A stretch of DNA of 56,259 nucleotides from Verrucomicrobiales bacterium (GCA_016795425.1 JAEUHG010000158.1:1-56259), one strand, 5' to 3'. Positions 18,039 through 26,191 are shown, counted from the stretch's first letter. Program-made: numbers and translations. Notes: a model not told the origin generated them from the sequence alone.

Positions 18039-18941
18039 ATGGAGCGGCACACGGTCTGGATCACAGGCGCGGGCGGACTCATTGGAAGCCAGTTGGTTCA
18101 ATCGGCATCGCGGTGGGCGCCGGCCGTTCGCGTCCTTCCCATCCTGCGCGATCGCTGCGATCTCACGGATCGCCATGCCGTGGAGCGATGCTTCGCGGAA
18201 GACTCCCCGGACTTGGTGATCCATTGTGCCGGACTGACGAGGAGTCCGCTTTGCCAATCGGATCCGGCGTTGGCGCGCCGGTTGAACGTGGAAATGACCG
18301 GGTGTCTCGCTGAGGTGGCGGCCGCGCGGCGACTCATCTTCCTTTCGACCGACCTCGTCTTTGACGGGCGGCGTGGAATGTATCGTGAGACGGATCCGCC
18401 GAATCCGCTGAACGTCTATGCCGAGACCAAAGTGGAGGCGGAAGAGCGGGTCCTGGCGCATCCTCGCCACGTGGTGGTGCGCACCTCGTTGAATTTTGGG
18501 GAATCACCGACAGGTGACCGGGCATTCAACGAGGAGATGGCGAAAGCCTGGCGCGCCGGAAAGACCCTGAGTTGCTTCACCGATGAGTATCGTTCCGTGA
18601 TTCCTGTGGAGTCGACGGCCCGAGCGTTGTGGGTTCTCGCGAGGTGGTGGCTGGATGAGCCCGCGGGCGACCACCATCGCATTTTTCACCTGGCGGGCGC
18701 TGAGCGGCTATCGCGTTGGCAGATCGCCCAGTGGGTGGCGGCGCAATATCCGGAATGTCGGCCCAAACTGGAACCAGGATCATTGCGCGACTACCAGGGC
18801 GGACCGCGACCCGCCGACACCTCGCTGGACATTGCCAGGATCCAGAAGCTCCTGGATTTTTCCCTGCCACGATTCTCGGAATGGGTTCGGGATCGATTGG
18901 CACAGCGATCGAAGGACACTTCCGTGGCGCCTGGCGCATGA
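18039..18941 (+). CDS. NAD(P)-dependent sugar-nucleotide reductase, RmlD-like (extended SDR)
   Basis: Atypical extended short-chain dehydrogenase of 300 residues. The Rossmann motif is ITGAGGLIGSQL at the N-terminus, the acidic DLTDRHAVERCF segment follows, and the active-site YxxxK is YAETK at about residue 127. FLSTDLVFDGRRG-Y and PLNVYAETKVEAE are characteristic of dTDP-4-dehydrorhamnose reductase-like proteins (RmlD/RfbD family), but no other rhamnose gene is near, so I do not assign rmlD. It is the third gene of a tight operon and its stop overlaps the gluQ start (ATGA). It might modify a cell-surface sugar or a tRNA-related sugar; the latter is speculation from its coupling to gluQ. Confidence 0.8.
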   Translation: MERHTVWITGAGGLIGSQLVQSASRWAPAVRVLPILRDRCDLTDRHAVERCFAEDSPDLVIHCAGLTRSPLCQSDPALARRLNVEMTGCLAEVAAARRLIFLSTDLVFDGRRGMYRETDPPNPLNVYAETKVEAEERVLAHPRHVVVRTSLNFGESPTGDRAFNEEMAKAWRAGKTLSCFTDEYRSVIPVESTARALWVLARWWLDEPAGDHHRIFHLAGAERLSRWQIAQWVAAQYPECRPKLEPGSLRDYQGGPRPADTSLDIARIQKLLDFSLPRFSEWVRDRLAQRSKDTSVAPGA

Positions 18942-19810
18942 ATGCGGAAGGGAAGGAAGATCGCCGGGGTTCGCGGGCGCGTGGATATCGGGGACGGCTG
19001 GCACCATCACCTACGGGATTTCTGCATCTTGGGCACGCGCGTACCTTTTGGACGGCTCAACAGCGGGCCAGGAGTTCCGGCGGGACACTGGTGATGCGAT
19101 CGGAAGATCTGGACAAATCTCGGTGCCGACCGGAATTCCGTGACGCGATGTTCGAGGATCTGCGTTGGTTTGGGTTCGAGTGGGATGAAGGACCGGACAT
19201 CGGAGGTCCAAGCGGACCCTACGAACAGAGCAGGAGAATCGAGTTCTATCGGGAGGCTTTTCGACGATTGCGGGACCGGGGGTATCTTTTCCCGTGCCGC
19301 TGTTCGCGGCGGGATATTCAATCGGCCCTCGCGGCGCCTCACCTGGGTGAGGAAGAGCCGGTGTATCCAGGCACCTGCCGGGCACGTGAGGCGACTCCCG
19401 AAGATCAATCACGGGCCGCCTGGCGATTCCGAGTGCCTTCCGATGAAGTCATTGAATTCGTCGATGGAGGCCAGGGCATTCAGCGCTGGGTCGCGGGTCG
19501 GGACTTCGGAGATTTCGTGGTGTGGCGCAACGACGACGTGCCCAGTTACCAACTCGCGTGCGTGGTGGATGACGCGGCGATGGGAATCACCGAGGTGGTT
19601 CGAGGTGCGGACCTGCTGTTGTCCACGGCACGCCAGATCCTTCTCTATCGGGCCTTGGAACTAACGGTTCCCAGTTTCCATCATTGTCCCTTGGTGACCG
19701 ATGAACTCGGGGTGCGATTGGCGAAGCGACACGATGCCTTGAGTCTGCGGCGACTCCGAGAAATGGGGCGGTCTCCGGAGTCGTTACGGTCGGGATGGGC
19801 GAAGGATTGA
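18938..19810 (+). CDS. gluQ: Glutamyl-Q tRNA(Asp) synthetase
   Basis: Truncated GluRS-like enzyme (290 residues) that attaches glutamate to the queuosine base in the anticodon of tRNA(Asp). It has the catalytic core only: RLAPSPTGFLHLGHA (HIGH motif, about 20-34), RSEDLD, the Cys-rich zinc site CRCSRR...YPGTCR, DVPSYQLACVVDDAAMGITE and the KMSKS equivalent LAKRHDAL. The anticodon-binding domain of true GluRS is absent, which separates it from gltX. ATG 18938 overlaps the preceding stop; the upstream in-frame extension lies inside the reductase gene. No queuosine biosynthesis genes are nearby. Confidence 0.92.
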   Translation: MNAEGKEDRRGSRARGYRGRLAPSPTGFLHLGHARTFWTAQQRARSSGGTLVMRSEDLDKSRCRPEFRDAMFEDLRWFGFEWDEGPDIGGPSGPYEQSRRIEFYREAFRRLRDRGYLFPCRCSRRDIQSALAAPHLGEEEPVYPGTCRAREATPEDQSRAAWRFRVPSDEVIEFVDGGQGIQRWVAGRDFGDFVVWRNDDVPSYQLACVVDDAAMGITEVVRGADLLLSTARQILLYRALELTVPSFHHCPLVTDELGVRLAKRHDALSLRRLREMGRSPESLRSGWAKD

Positions 19811-19823
19811 AAGTAGGGACGTT

Positions 19824-21431
19824 TCAGCGGGCCGTGGCCGTGACGCGATAGAAGGCGGGACCGGGCTGGGGGGAATAGTCGAACAGCGTGACCGTAGGGT
19901 TCTGATCGTCAACGGCCGTCCAGGTGTTGGTCACGGTGGACCATTGGGCGGGCGAAACGACGGCGGAACGTTCCAATCGAAAGAGCGTTCCCAGTTCCTC
20001 GGATACCGAAAGGGCCATGGAACCGTCGGGCAGCCGTCGAGGGGAGATACGGGGTGGCTGGGGCGTCGGATGATGGAGTTGGGTGAGACGCTGGGACAGG
20101 GCGTTATAGGCCGCGCGCTGGCTGGCGTTGAGGTTGGAAGACGAGGCCGGGGCGCCCAGGAGATTGTTGGATTCGAGGGCGTCGCTGATCAGGTCGAAGA
20201 ATTGTTCGCGGCCATTGTCGAGTCGGATGAGCTTGTATCGGGAGCCCCGGATGGCCACGCCATGGAGGGCGAGAGGAATGGAGCTGCCGAAGTTTTCGGC
20301 GAGAATGGTGGTCTCGGCAGGATTCCATGAGTCATCGCGCAGGATCGGGAGGAAGCTGCGGCTATCAAAGGTGAGTTGGGAGGGGAGCGTGGTGGCAAGG
20401 TCCACTCCGGCGAGTTCGAGGAGAGTGGCGAACAAATCGACCACATGCACCACGGCTTCGGAATCGCGATCGGGGTTGGCGACTCCTGCTCCGGCGATGA
20501 TGAGCGGTATGCGGATGCCGCCTTCGGCGAGCGTACCTTTGGCATTGGCGGAGTTAAAGGGAGGCTGAATGACCTGGCCGGGGGTGCCGTTGTCGCCCAG
20601 CACCACGATCGTGGTTTCTTCCAAGTCAACGGCGGTCAGAACCCTGGCCAACTCGGTGTCCAGGGCTTCGACCATGGACTCATAGTAGCGGCGTTGCGAT
20701 CCGTTGGCTGGGGGCGTGATGGGAAGGTTGTCGTAGCTGTGAAGGTCGTTCGGTGGCTTGTGATGCGGGGTGTGGGCGGAATTGAAGGCGAGCCAGAGAA
20801 ACCAACGGTTGGTGCCTTGCGCCTGGAGCCAGTGGATCGCGTCGTTGGCGTTGTCGGTGGTGGCGTAGTTCGTGGTCCCCGCGAAGACCTGACCGTTCAC
20901 GACCTTGGTCCAATGAAAGTAGTCATCGAGATCCGCCTCCAAGGCTCCTGAGAAATGATGCCAACCTCCGATGAAATTCGGGTCCGTGGGCTCCGGGCTC
21001 AAATGCCACTTGCCGATATGGGCGAGGCGAAAGCCCAGTTGAGGGTTCGCCTGGAGCGCCTTCGCCAGCGTGAAGTCGCGAGGAGAAAGTTGCGGGTCGC
21101 CGGGACTGTCGATGGCGGCACCGATGCCGGTGCGAAACCCATAACGGCCGGTGAGAAGGGCGGAGCGCGTCGGCGAACAAGTGGGGTAGCCGTAGGCATT
21201 GCGGAAGCGAATCCCTCGTTCCGAAAGGCGGTCGATGGTGGGCGTGGGCGGAAAGGAGGCGTTCGGATCCGCGTTGAACTGCGACAGGCTGTCCGTGCCG
21301 ACATCATCGGCGACGACGAGCAGGATGTTTCGGGTGTTGGCTAACGAGGCGGCGTCGTTGCGAATCGGGAACCAGGAGACGATCACAGTGAGCAAGCCGG
21401 CCAACCAAAAGCCGAAGACCCTACGGCGCAT
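19824..21431 (-). CDS. Secreted sulfatase (formylglycine-dependent)
   Basis: Type I sulfatase of 535 residues. A signal peptide (FWLAGLLTVIVSWFPIR) precedes NILLVVADDVGTDSLS with metal-binding Asp 42 and Asp 43. The modification site is C-S-P-T-R with Cys 85 (YPTCSPTRSALLTGRYG), which must be turned into formylglycine by an anaerobic or FGE-type enzyme encoded elsewhere. Later motifs HIGKWHLS, NSAHTPHHKPP, VVLGDNGTPGQ and GTLAEGGIRIPLI are conserved in the family. The last 50 residues (LERSAVVSPAQWSTV ... AFYRV) are not part of the enzyme and resemble the tails of two other secreted proteins here. It probably desulfates polysaccharides; the substrate is unknown. It is convergent with gluQ, 13 bp apart. 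Confidence 0.93.
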   Translation of the reverse strand: MRRRVFGFWLAGLLTVIVSWFPIRNDAASLANTRNILLVVADDVGTDSLSQFNADPNASFPPTPTIDRLSERGIRFRNAYGYPTCSPTRSALLTGRYGFRTGIGAAIDSPGDPQLSPRDFTLAKALQANPQLGFRLAHIGKWHLSPEPTDPNFIGGWHHFSGALEADLDDYFHWTKVVNGQVFAGTTNYATTDNANDAIHWLQAQGTNRWFLWLAFNSAHTPHHKPPNDLHSYDNLPITPPANGSQRRYYESMVEALDTELARVLTAVDLEETTIVVLGDNGTPGQVIQPPFNSANAKGTLAEGGIRIPLIIAGAGVANPDRDSEAVVHVVDLFATLLELAGVDLATTLPSQLTFDSRSFLPILRDDSWNPAETTILAENFGSSIPLALHGVAIRGSRYKLIRLDNGREQFFDLISDALESNNLLGAPASSSNLNASQRAAYNALSQRLTQLHHPTPQPPRISPRRLPDGSMALSVSEELGTLFRLERSAVVSPAQWSTVTNTWTAVDDQNPTVTLFDYSPQPGPAFYRVTATAR

Positions 21432-21594
21432 AGCTAGGGTATCGGAAGAAAACGCGCGGGTTTAAAGGATCGAGAAGCTACGGAAGGAGTCCCCCGGTGC
21501 GGAAGGTGTCACGAGCCGATGGTACGAACCATGGACGGAATTTTACGAGTGTTCCTCTGGGACTCTGCGATCTCTGGGTCAGAACCCAGGCATT
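21432..21594. other. Intergenic gap sulfatase/beta-helix gene
   Basis: This 163-bp gap holds no coding region. It contains a hairpin at 21574-21589 (listed separately) and a weaker one around 21519-21532 (ATGGT / ACCAT). It must carry the sulfatase promoter on the minus strand, but I see no convincing -35/-10 pair. Confidence 0.4.
21574..21589 (-). terminator. Hairpin downstream of the beta-helix gene
   Basis: Perfect 6-bp stem CTGGGT / ACCCAG with a 4-base loop, six bases past the stop of the minus-strand beta-helix gene. There is no U-tract on either side, so it is only a candidate terminator or 3'-end stabiliser. Confidence 0.3.
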
Positions 21595-23940
21595 TCAGGG
21601 CGGCATGATCACTTGGCGAACGCGGTAAAAGGTGGAGCCGGGTTGGAGCGGAGTACGGAACGCCTGTCCGGGAAACCGAGAGCCCACGATTTCCCAAGTC
21701 ACGAAGTCCGAGGAGGATTCCACAATGAGATGGGATCCGACGGTATCGAGGGTGAGAAAGGCAATCTCCGGCGGATCGGTGTCCCGTTGGATCAGGGTGA
21801 GGCTGGGTCCTTTGGGCGGTGGTACTGGGGATACGGCCTCGATGGCACCCAGGTCAGCAGTGGGACCGCTCAACCGCGGTAGCCCTCGCTGATCGGTTGG
21901 CGGCAGATCCAGGACTTGAGCGGCATCAATCAAGGGGCTGTCGGGCAGGGGAAGGCAGCTCAGGGTGCCGTCGCCGTTGTCTCGCAAGGGGCCGAGCTGA
22001 GCATTCAATCCGGTCAGATCATGGCGCTTGAGACCCTGGGCACCGGCCGGGTTCTGCACGAAATTGCGGCTGAGGCTGATGACGGGTCCGGCGAGGTCGC
22101 CGTTGGTTGCCGACTGGTTGGCCGCCAGGACGACGGCTTCCAGCGACACGGTCACGTTGCTGGAACGGCACCAAAGGCCGCCGCCGTCGCCGCCAGGGAC
22201 GCGAATCGGGGGAGAGAGGATGCCGGTGTAGGTGTAGTCGGGAACGCCGGCTGCCACGTTGGAGGCGATGGTTAAGAACCGAAGCGTCACCTGGCATGCC
22301 GCCGAACCCGACTGGCTGCCAACAGCGATGCCGGCACCCTCCGTTTGATGGTTCAGAGGTTTTTCGGCGCGGTTGGCGGCGATGGTGGAATTCTCGATCC
22401 GGGCCTCGCCTGCTTCAATGGCGATGCCAGCGCCATAGGCGTTGCCCATGCTGACGGTTCCGCGCGGACCGGGGTTGTCTTTGCCCCCGAAAACCCGGTT
22501 GCCAGTGAAGCTCGAAGTTTCGATGGTGTTGGTTGACGCGATCGATGCTAGGCCACCTCCGAAGCCAGCGCCACCGTTGGCGCCATATCGGCCGGTGCCA
22601 CCGATACCACCACGACACACGTTATCTTCGAAACGGGAGTGGGACACCCGAAGGCGGCCTTGATCCACCACAAGTCCCGCGCCAGCAGCGAGGCCACCCT
22701 GGCCGCCCCCGTAATTGAATGGGACTTGGCTGCTGCTCCCGCCCTTGGCGCCGGTGGTGACATTGCTCAAGAATCGGCAGCGATCCACGTTAATATCGGC
22801 GTTCACCGAGTAGAGACCGGCTCCCAAGGCGCCTCCGCCTCCTCCTGATGCCTGTCCGGAAACGTGTTCATCATTCTCAGCATCCAGGCCCAGACCGCCG
22901 ACCGCTTGATTGTTCCTGAAATCAACGTCGACCATCACCACCGAACCGGTGCGAGCGAAAATGCCTGCTCCCATTGCGGCACCACCGCCTCCAGACTCGA
23001 TCCCAGCGCCAACGCCCGTGTACCCGCCGCCGAAGCCAGGAGCTTCGCCGCCTCCTCCATATCCGCCCGTCCCGTTCCGCCATCGAATGGGGGTGCCGTA
23101 GTAGTGTCCGCCGCCGCCGCTGCCAAAGCCACCATCGGCGGAACCTTCGGGCAGGGCTTCCGAGCTGCGGGGGACACCCCCTGTGGGTCCGCCACCGCGA
23201 CCCGTGCCTTGGGGCTTTGGAATGGAGCCGCCGTCGCCACCGCGCGCGCGGTTCGCCAGAAAGACGGTGTTGGTCAACGAGACCCAGCCGGACTCTTGAA
23301 AGAGACCTCCGCCAAGTCCGGCTCCGCCGCCACCTGGTCCGATGTAGTAGAACCATTCGATCGACGAGAACACCGAGCCAGCGTCGCCAGGTTCACCTTC
23401 GGCGTGATTGGATTCAAAGCGGGAGTCTGTGACATACAAACCACCCCGATTGTAGACCGCTCCGCCCCAGCCGTGGCGGTTGGTGTTTCGCAGGAACCAG
23501 CAGTTCTCGAGTCCCAACCATCCGGCATTGGAAATGGCGCCTCCATGGCGATACCCCGTTGCCAACGCATCCACCAACGCCAGTCGTCGCACCCAATTGG
23601 ACGTTCCTGAGGCGAACGACAGGATCGGAATACGAGAGTTGCCGCTGATGGACAATTGATCGGGGCCGGGACCTCGCAGAGTCAGGTGGGCGGTGACTTC
23701 CGGCAGCGGAGTGGAGAGATAAATCACCCCTTGCAGTGCTTCGAGGTGGATGACCCCGGACCCGGCGGCATTGACCTCATGGATCGCCGCCCGCAGCGAA
23801 CCAGGGCCGTCGTCGTCGAGCCGTGTGACCGTCACCTCGGCGCCTCGGGAAGACCAGGGACCGACCAGAAGGGAAACGAACAAGGAGAATTGACTGAGTG
23901 CCAACAGCAAGTCCCAACAAGCCGTCACCTTAGGGATCAT
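21595..23940 (-). CDS. Secreted right-handed beta-helix (choice-of-anchor Q type) protein, Gly-rich
   Basis: A 781-residue exported protein. The N-terminus has a hydrophobic signal (CWDLLLALSQFSLFVSLLVG), then VTRLDDDGPGSLRAAIHEVN, the standard opening of parallel beta-helix/polymorphic-outer-membrane-like proteins. The body repeats the coil signature GGA[IV/L]xxxGxLxLxxCxFxxNxAxGG, interrupted by very Gly-rich loops (GGGGAGLGGGLF, GGGGEAPGFGGGYTGVG). The end has LIDAAQVLDLPPTDQRGLPR and DLGAIEAV, typical of the choice-of-anchor-Q module, followed by a tail VESSSDFVTWEIVG...FYRV similar to that of the sulfatase. Likely surface adhesion or glycan-binding role; no catalytic residues are assignable. 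Confidence 0.85.
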   Translation of the reverse strand: MIPKVTACWDLLLALSQFSLFVSLLVGPWSSRGAEVTVTRLDDDGPGSLRAAIHEVNAAGSGVIHLEALQGVIYLSTPLPEVTAHLTLRGPGPDQLSISGNSRIPILSFASGTSNWVRRLALVDALATGYRHGGAISNAGWLGLENCWFLRNTNRHGWGGAVYNRGGLYVTDSRFESNHAEGEPGDAGSVFSSIEWFYYIGPGGGGAGLGGGLFQESGWVSLTNTVFLANRARGGDGGSIPKPQGTGRGGGPTGGVPRSSEALPEGSADGGFGSGGGGHYYGTPIRWRNGTGGYGGGGEAPGFGGGYTGVGAGIESGGGGAAMGAGIFARTGSVVMVDVDFRNNQAVGGLGLDAENDEHVSGQASGGGGGALGAGLYSVNADINVDRCRFLSNVTTGAKGGSSSQVPFNYGGGQGGLAAGAGLVVDQGRLRVSHSRFEDNVCRGGIGGTGRYGANGGAGFGGGLASIASTNTIETSSFTGNRVFGGKDNPGPRGTVSMGNAYGAGIAIEAGEARIENSTIAANRAEKPLNHQTEGAGIAVGSQSGSAACQVTLRFLTIASNVAAGVPDYTYTGILSPPIRVPGGDGGGLWCRSSNVTVSLEAVVLAANQSATNGDLAGPVISLSRNFVQNPAGAQGLKRHDLTGLNAQLGPLRDNGDGTLSCLPLPDSPLIDAAQVLDLPPTDQRGLPRLSGPTADLGAIEAVSPVPPPKGPSLTLIQRDTDPPEIAFLTLDTVGSHLIVESSSDFVTWEIVGSRFPGQAFRTPLQPGSTFYRVRQVIMPP

Positions 23941-24034
23941 GATGGTGACAGGATCTCATAATTCATGGCGGCGGCAACTTGATGTTGGCGAGGTGCCATT
24001 TCTACTCCGTGATAGGGAGTAATCTGACCTCATC

Positions 24035-24427
24035 CTAGCCACCTGCGAAAACAGGTCTGAATCCGGCCTCTTCCAGAATGCGCGCCACCTCCGTGCGCTT
24101 GTCCCCTTGGATCTCAATCCGTCCTTCCTTCACGGTCCCGCCTGTTCCACAGGCCTTTTGCATCGCCTTGGCCAGGCGTTCCTTTTCCGGCAGGCCGATC
24201 CCGATAAAGCCCTTTACCACGGTGACCGTCTTTCCGCCGCGATGGGCGGTCGAGCGGAGGATATCGACCCGGCCTCGATTCTTTTTGGAGGCGGGGGAAG
24301 CCGGTGCCGGGTGTTGGACGGCACTGGAACTGGGGGCGGCGGGGAAGGATTCGGGCTGAAGTTGCGCAAATGGATTCTGGCCGAAGGGATCCTCAGGAAC
24401 AGGCGTCTGGGGCGATGTCTTTTTCAT
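24035..24427 (-). CDS. SUI1/eIF1-like translation initiation factor (YciH family)
   Basis: A 130-residue protein whose last 80 residues form the SUI1 fold: HRGGKTVTVVKGFIGIGLPEKERLAKAM, then GTGGTVKEGRIEIQGDK and VARILEEAGF. In bacteria this family (YciH) influences initiation fidelity and stress translation; the exact role is unsettled. It has an N-terminal extension of about 45 residues rich in Pro, Ala and Gln (PVPEDPFGQNPFAQLQP) that is likely disordered and is not part of E. coli YciH. It is a monocistronic minus-strand gene, 94 bp from the beta-helix start. Confidence 0.88.
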   Translation of the reverse strand: MKKTSPQTPVPEDPFGQNPFAQLQPESFPAAPSSSAVQHPAPASPASKKNRGRVDILRSTAHRGGKTVTVVKGFIGIGLPEKERLAKAMQKACGTGGTVKEGRIEIQGDKRTEVARILEEAGFRPVFAGG

Positions 24428-24721
24428 CGTGGCGACCGAGAGTAGCGACTTTTATGCCCGACGTCATGGGGGCACCATCGAGCGAATTTCGCGGTGGGTA
24501 GGCAGGAAGGCGACGAAATCTTGGCGTGGCGATCCCCGTGTCCATCGAGTGCGCCGGCGGTGAAAGGTCGTCGGAAACATTGTCCGTGACTCGTTGAACC
24601 TGGTGGCGAAAGACCGGTTTCCTAACGATGGCGTCCCGGGGGGGAACTTGTTCTGTCAATCGTTTCACGCAAAACGCGTTGATGCCTATCGCGTTGTCCG
24701 CAATGCTGACGCCGTCAGCCA
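24428..24721. other. Intergenic region between SUI1 gene and TPR gene (no gene)
   Basis: 294 bp between two divergent genes; it must contain both promoters. Short open frames cross it on both strands but have no start context, no family similarity and atypical composition. I see no strong sigma70-like pair, RNA gene or repeat. Confidence 0.5.
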
Positions 24722-25642
24722 ATGAATCCGCAGGTCAAGCTAGGTCTGTATGCCGTGTCCTTGCTGTGCACGCTTGTCTTCGGAACTTTATTCGTGAAGG
24801 CGTGGCGACTGGCGAACCCGCCCACCGCAGAAGCGGCGGCGGGCCAAAAACCCACTTCGGGAACGGGCGCAACAATCGCCAAGACCAATGCGACTCCCCC
24901 GGTACTTCCGGGGAAGACGAACGGGCCGGCCGCCACCAATGAGGTCGGAGCCGCGGCTGCCGAGGAGGTGCCGCCGGCAGAATCCACACCGGAACCAGAA
25001 CGTGAGAATGTGCCGACGCAGGTGCATGCCACTGGAGTGGGACGCGGTTTTGCGCGGGTCATCTTGTGGGGCCTGTTGGCGTTCGGTTCGCTGGCGGTCC
25101 TGGCCTCGATGGGGGCCTATGACATGAGTCAATATGCGGCGAATCGTGCCGAGCGTTCGCTCTTTGATGACGAGGGCGAGACGGTCCGCGAGACGACTTA
25201 TGAGTTGGTCGAGAAGGCCTATGCCGCGGGTGACTTTCTCGAGGCGATCCGGTTGCTGCGGGAGTTTCTCAAGGAAGATCCCAAAGCCGTTCACGGCCAA
25301 ATTCGCATCGCCGAGATTTACGAGAAGGACCTGAATAACCCGCTGGCCGCCGCCCTGGAATACGAGGAGGTCCTGACGAAACCACTCGAGCCCGAACGCA
25401 AAGGTTGGACTGCGATCCATCTGGTCAATCTGTACAACCGTCTCGACCGTCCGCAGCAGGCGGTCGAGTTGATGAAGCGGATTATCGCCGAGGTGCCTGA
25501 GACGCCGGCGGCACAGAAGGCTCGTGAACGCCTCTCGGCCACTGGCATTGAGTTTGAAGAACCGCCACCGTCCAATCCGGACACCCCTCCCGGCGAACCG
25601 CCGCCAGCGGGCGATTTGCCCAGGGGATTTCGAAGAAAGTAA
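24722..25642 (+). CDS. Membrane-anchored tetratricopeptide repeat protein
   Basis: A 306-residue protein with two membrane helices: residues about 5-25 (LGLYAVSLLCTLVFGTLFV) and about 110-130 (VILWGLLAFGSLAVLASMG). A Pro/Ala/Glu-rich, probably disordered linker joins them. The C-terminal half has two to three TPR units (YELVEKAYAAGDFLEAIRLL, REFLKEDPKAVHGQIRIAEI and WTAIHLVNLYNRLDRPQQA) and ends in a Pro-rich tail. It probably scaffolds other proteins at the membrane. ATG 24722 has no obvious Shine-Dalgarno sequence. A small hairpin follows the stop and a rhodanese gene starts 62 bp later. Function unknown. Confidence 0.78.
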   Translation: MNPQVKLGLYAVSLLCTLVFGTLFVKAWRLANPPTAEAAAGQKPTSGTGATIAKTNATPPVLPGKTNGPAATNEVGAAAAEEVPPAESTPEPERENVPTQVHATGVGRGFARVILWGLLAFGSLAVLASMGAYDMSQYAANRAERSLFDDEGETVRETTYELVEKAYAAGDFLEAIRLLREFLKEDPKAVHGQIRIAEIYEKDLNNPLAAALEYEEVLTKPLEPERKGWTAIHLVNLYNRLDRPQQAVELMKRIIAEVPETPAAQKARERLSATGIEFEEPPPSNPDTPPGEPPPAGDLPRGFRRK

Positions 25643-25662
25643 CGCCCCGGCCTCTTGGGGCG
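25643..25662 (+). terminator. GC hairpin after the TPR gene
   Basis: Immediately after the TAA is a 6-bp perfect stem (CGCCCC / GGGGCG), extendable by two G-T pairs. There is no T-run, so it is a weak terminator or processing site. Confidence 0.3.
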
Positions 25663-25704
25663 GGAGAGAACTCCCACGGACGGCCCGCGCCCGCACCTCT
25701 TTCT

Positions 25705-26094
25705 ATGCAGTGGATTGTCATTGTTCTGCTTCTCCTGATCTTGGCGGTGATTCTCGTACTTAAACGTACGGGTCTCATTGCGGTGGCCGATGCCATCACC
25801 CATCTCAAGAATGGTGCGGTGGTGGCGGACGTGCGCACTCGACGTGAATTCGAGTCGGAACACCTCGCGGGTGCCATCCACCTGCCCCTGGGCGATCTGA
25901 AGACCACGCCAAGGGAAGCCATGCCCGACCCCGACAAAGTGCTTCTCTTGTATTGCTACAGCGGTGGCCGCAGCGGCATGGCGGTTCGCATCCTGGCTCC
26001 CAAACGCCGGGCACCCGTCTTCAACCTCGGCTCCTACGAGCGCGCGGCCCGCATTCTGGCGGCCGCGGCGAAAAAGGACCTCGCCGGAAAGTAA
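25705..26094 (+). CDS. Membrane-anchored rhodanese-like protein
   Basis: Single-domain rhodanese of 129 residues behind an N-terminal membrane helix (MQWIVIVLLLLILAVILVL). The persulfide-carrying Cys lies in LLLYCYSGGRSGMAV, a canonical six-residue active loop (CYSGGR). VVADVRTRREFESEHLAGAIHLPLGDL is the usual N-terminal half. It should transfer sulfane sulfur or detoxify sulfur species near the membrane. It is short for the family because the inactive second domain is missing, which is normal for single-domain types. Its relation to the TPR gene upstream is unclear. Confidence 0.88.
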   Translation: MQWIVIVLLLLILAVILVLKRTGLIAVADAITHLKNGAVVADVRTRREFESEHLAGAIHLPLGDLKTTPREAMPDPDKVLLLYCYSGGRSGMAVRILAPKRRAPVFNLGSYERAARILAAAAKKDLAGK

Positions 26095-26155
26095 ATAGGA
26101 TGCACCGTGCGCGGCTCGCTCGGTCTTGAGTGCTCGGCCTTACGATTTTTATTTT

Positions 26156-26191
26156 ACCCGGATATTATTGACGACGCATTTTCATCCGGGT
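26156..26191. promoter_or_regulatory. Inverted repeat in the AT-rich leader of the DUF2239 gene
   Basis: Perfect 8-bp arms ACCCGGAT (26156-26163) and ATCCGGGT (26184-26191) flank an AT-rich 20-base spacer. The site lies just before the ATG at 26205 in an unusually AT-rich stretch for this genome. It could be an operator, or an RNA hairpin occluding the start; an ATG at 26205 would sit 14 bases past the right arm. Confidence 0.35.

Noticed and set aside
16088..19810. A toxin-antitoxin or defence reading of the kinase operon
   Set aside because: aguB and gluQ are housekeeping enzymes with intact active sites and no phage-defence domains occur nearby.
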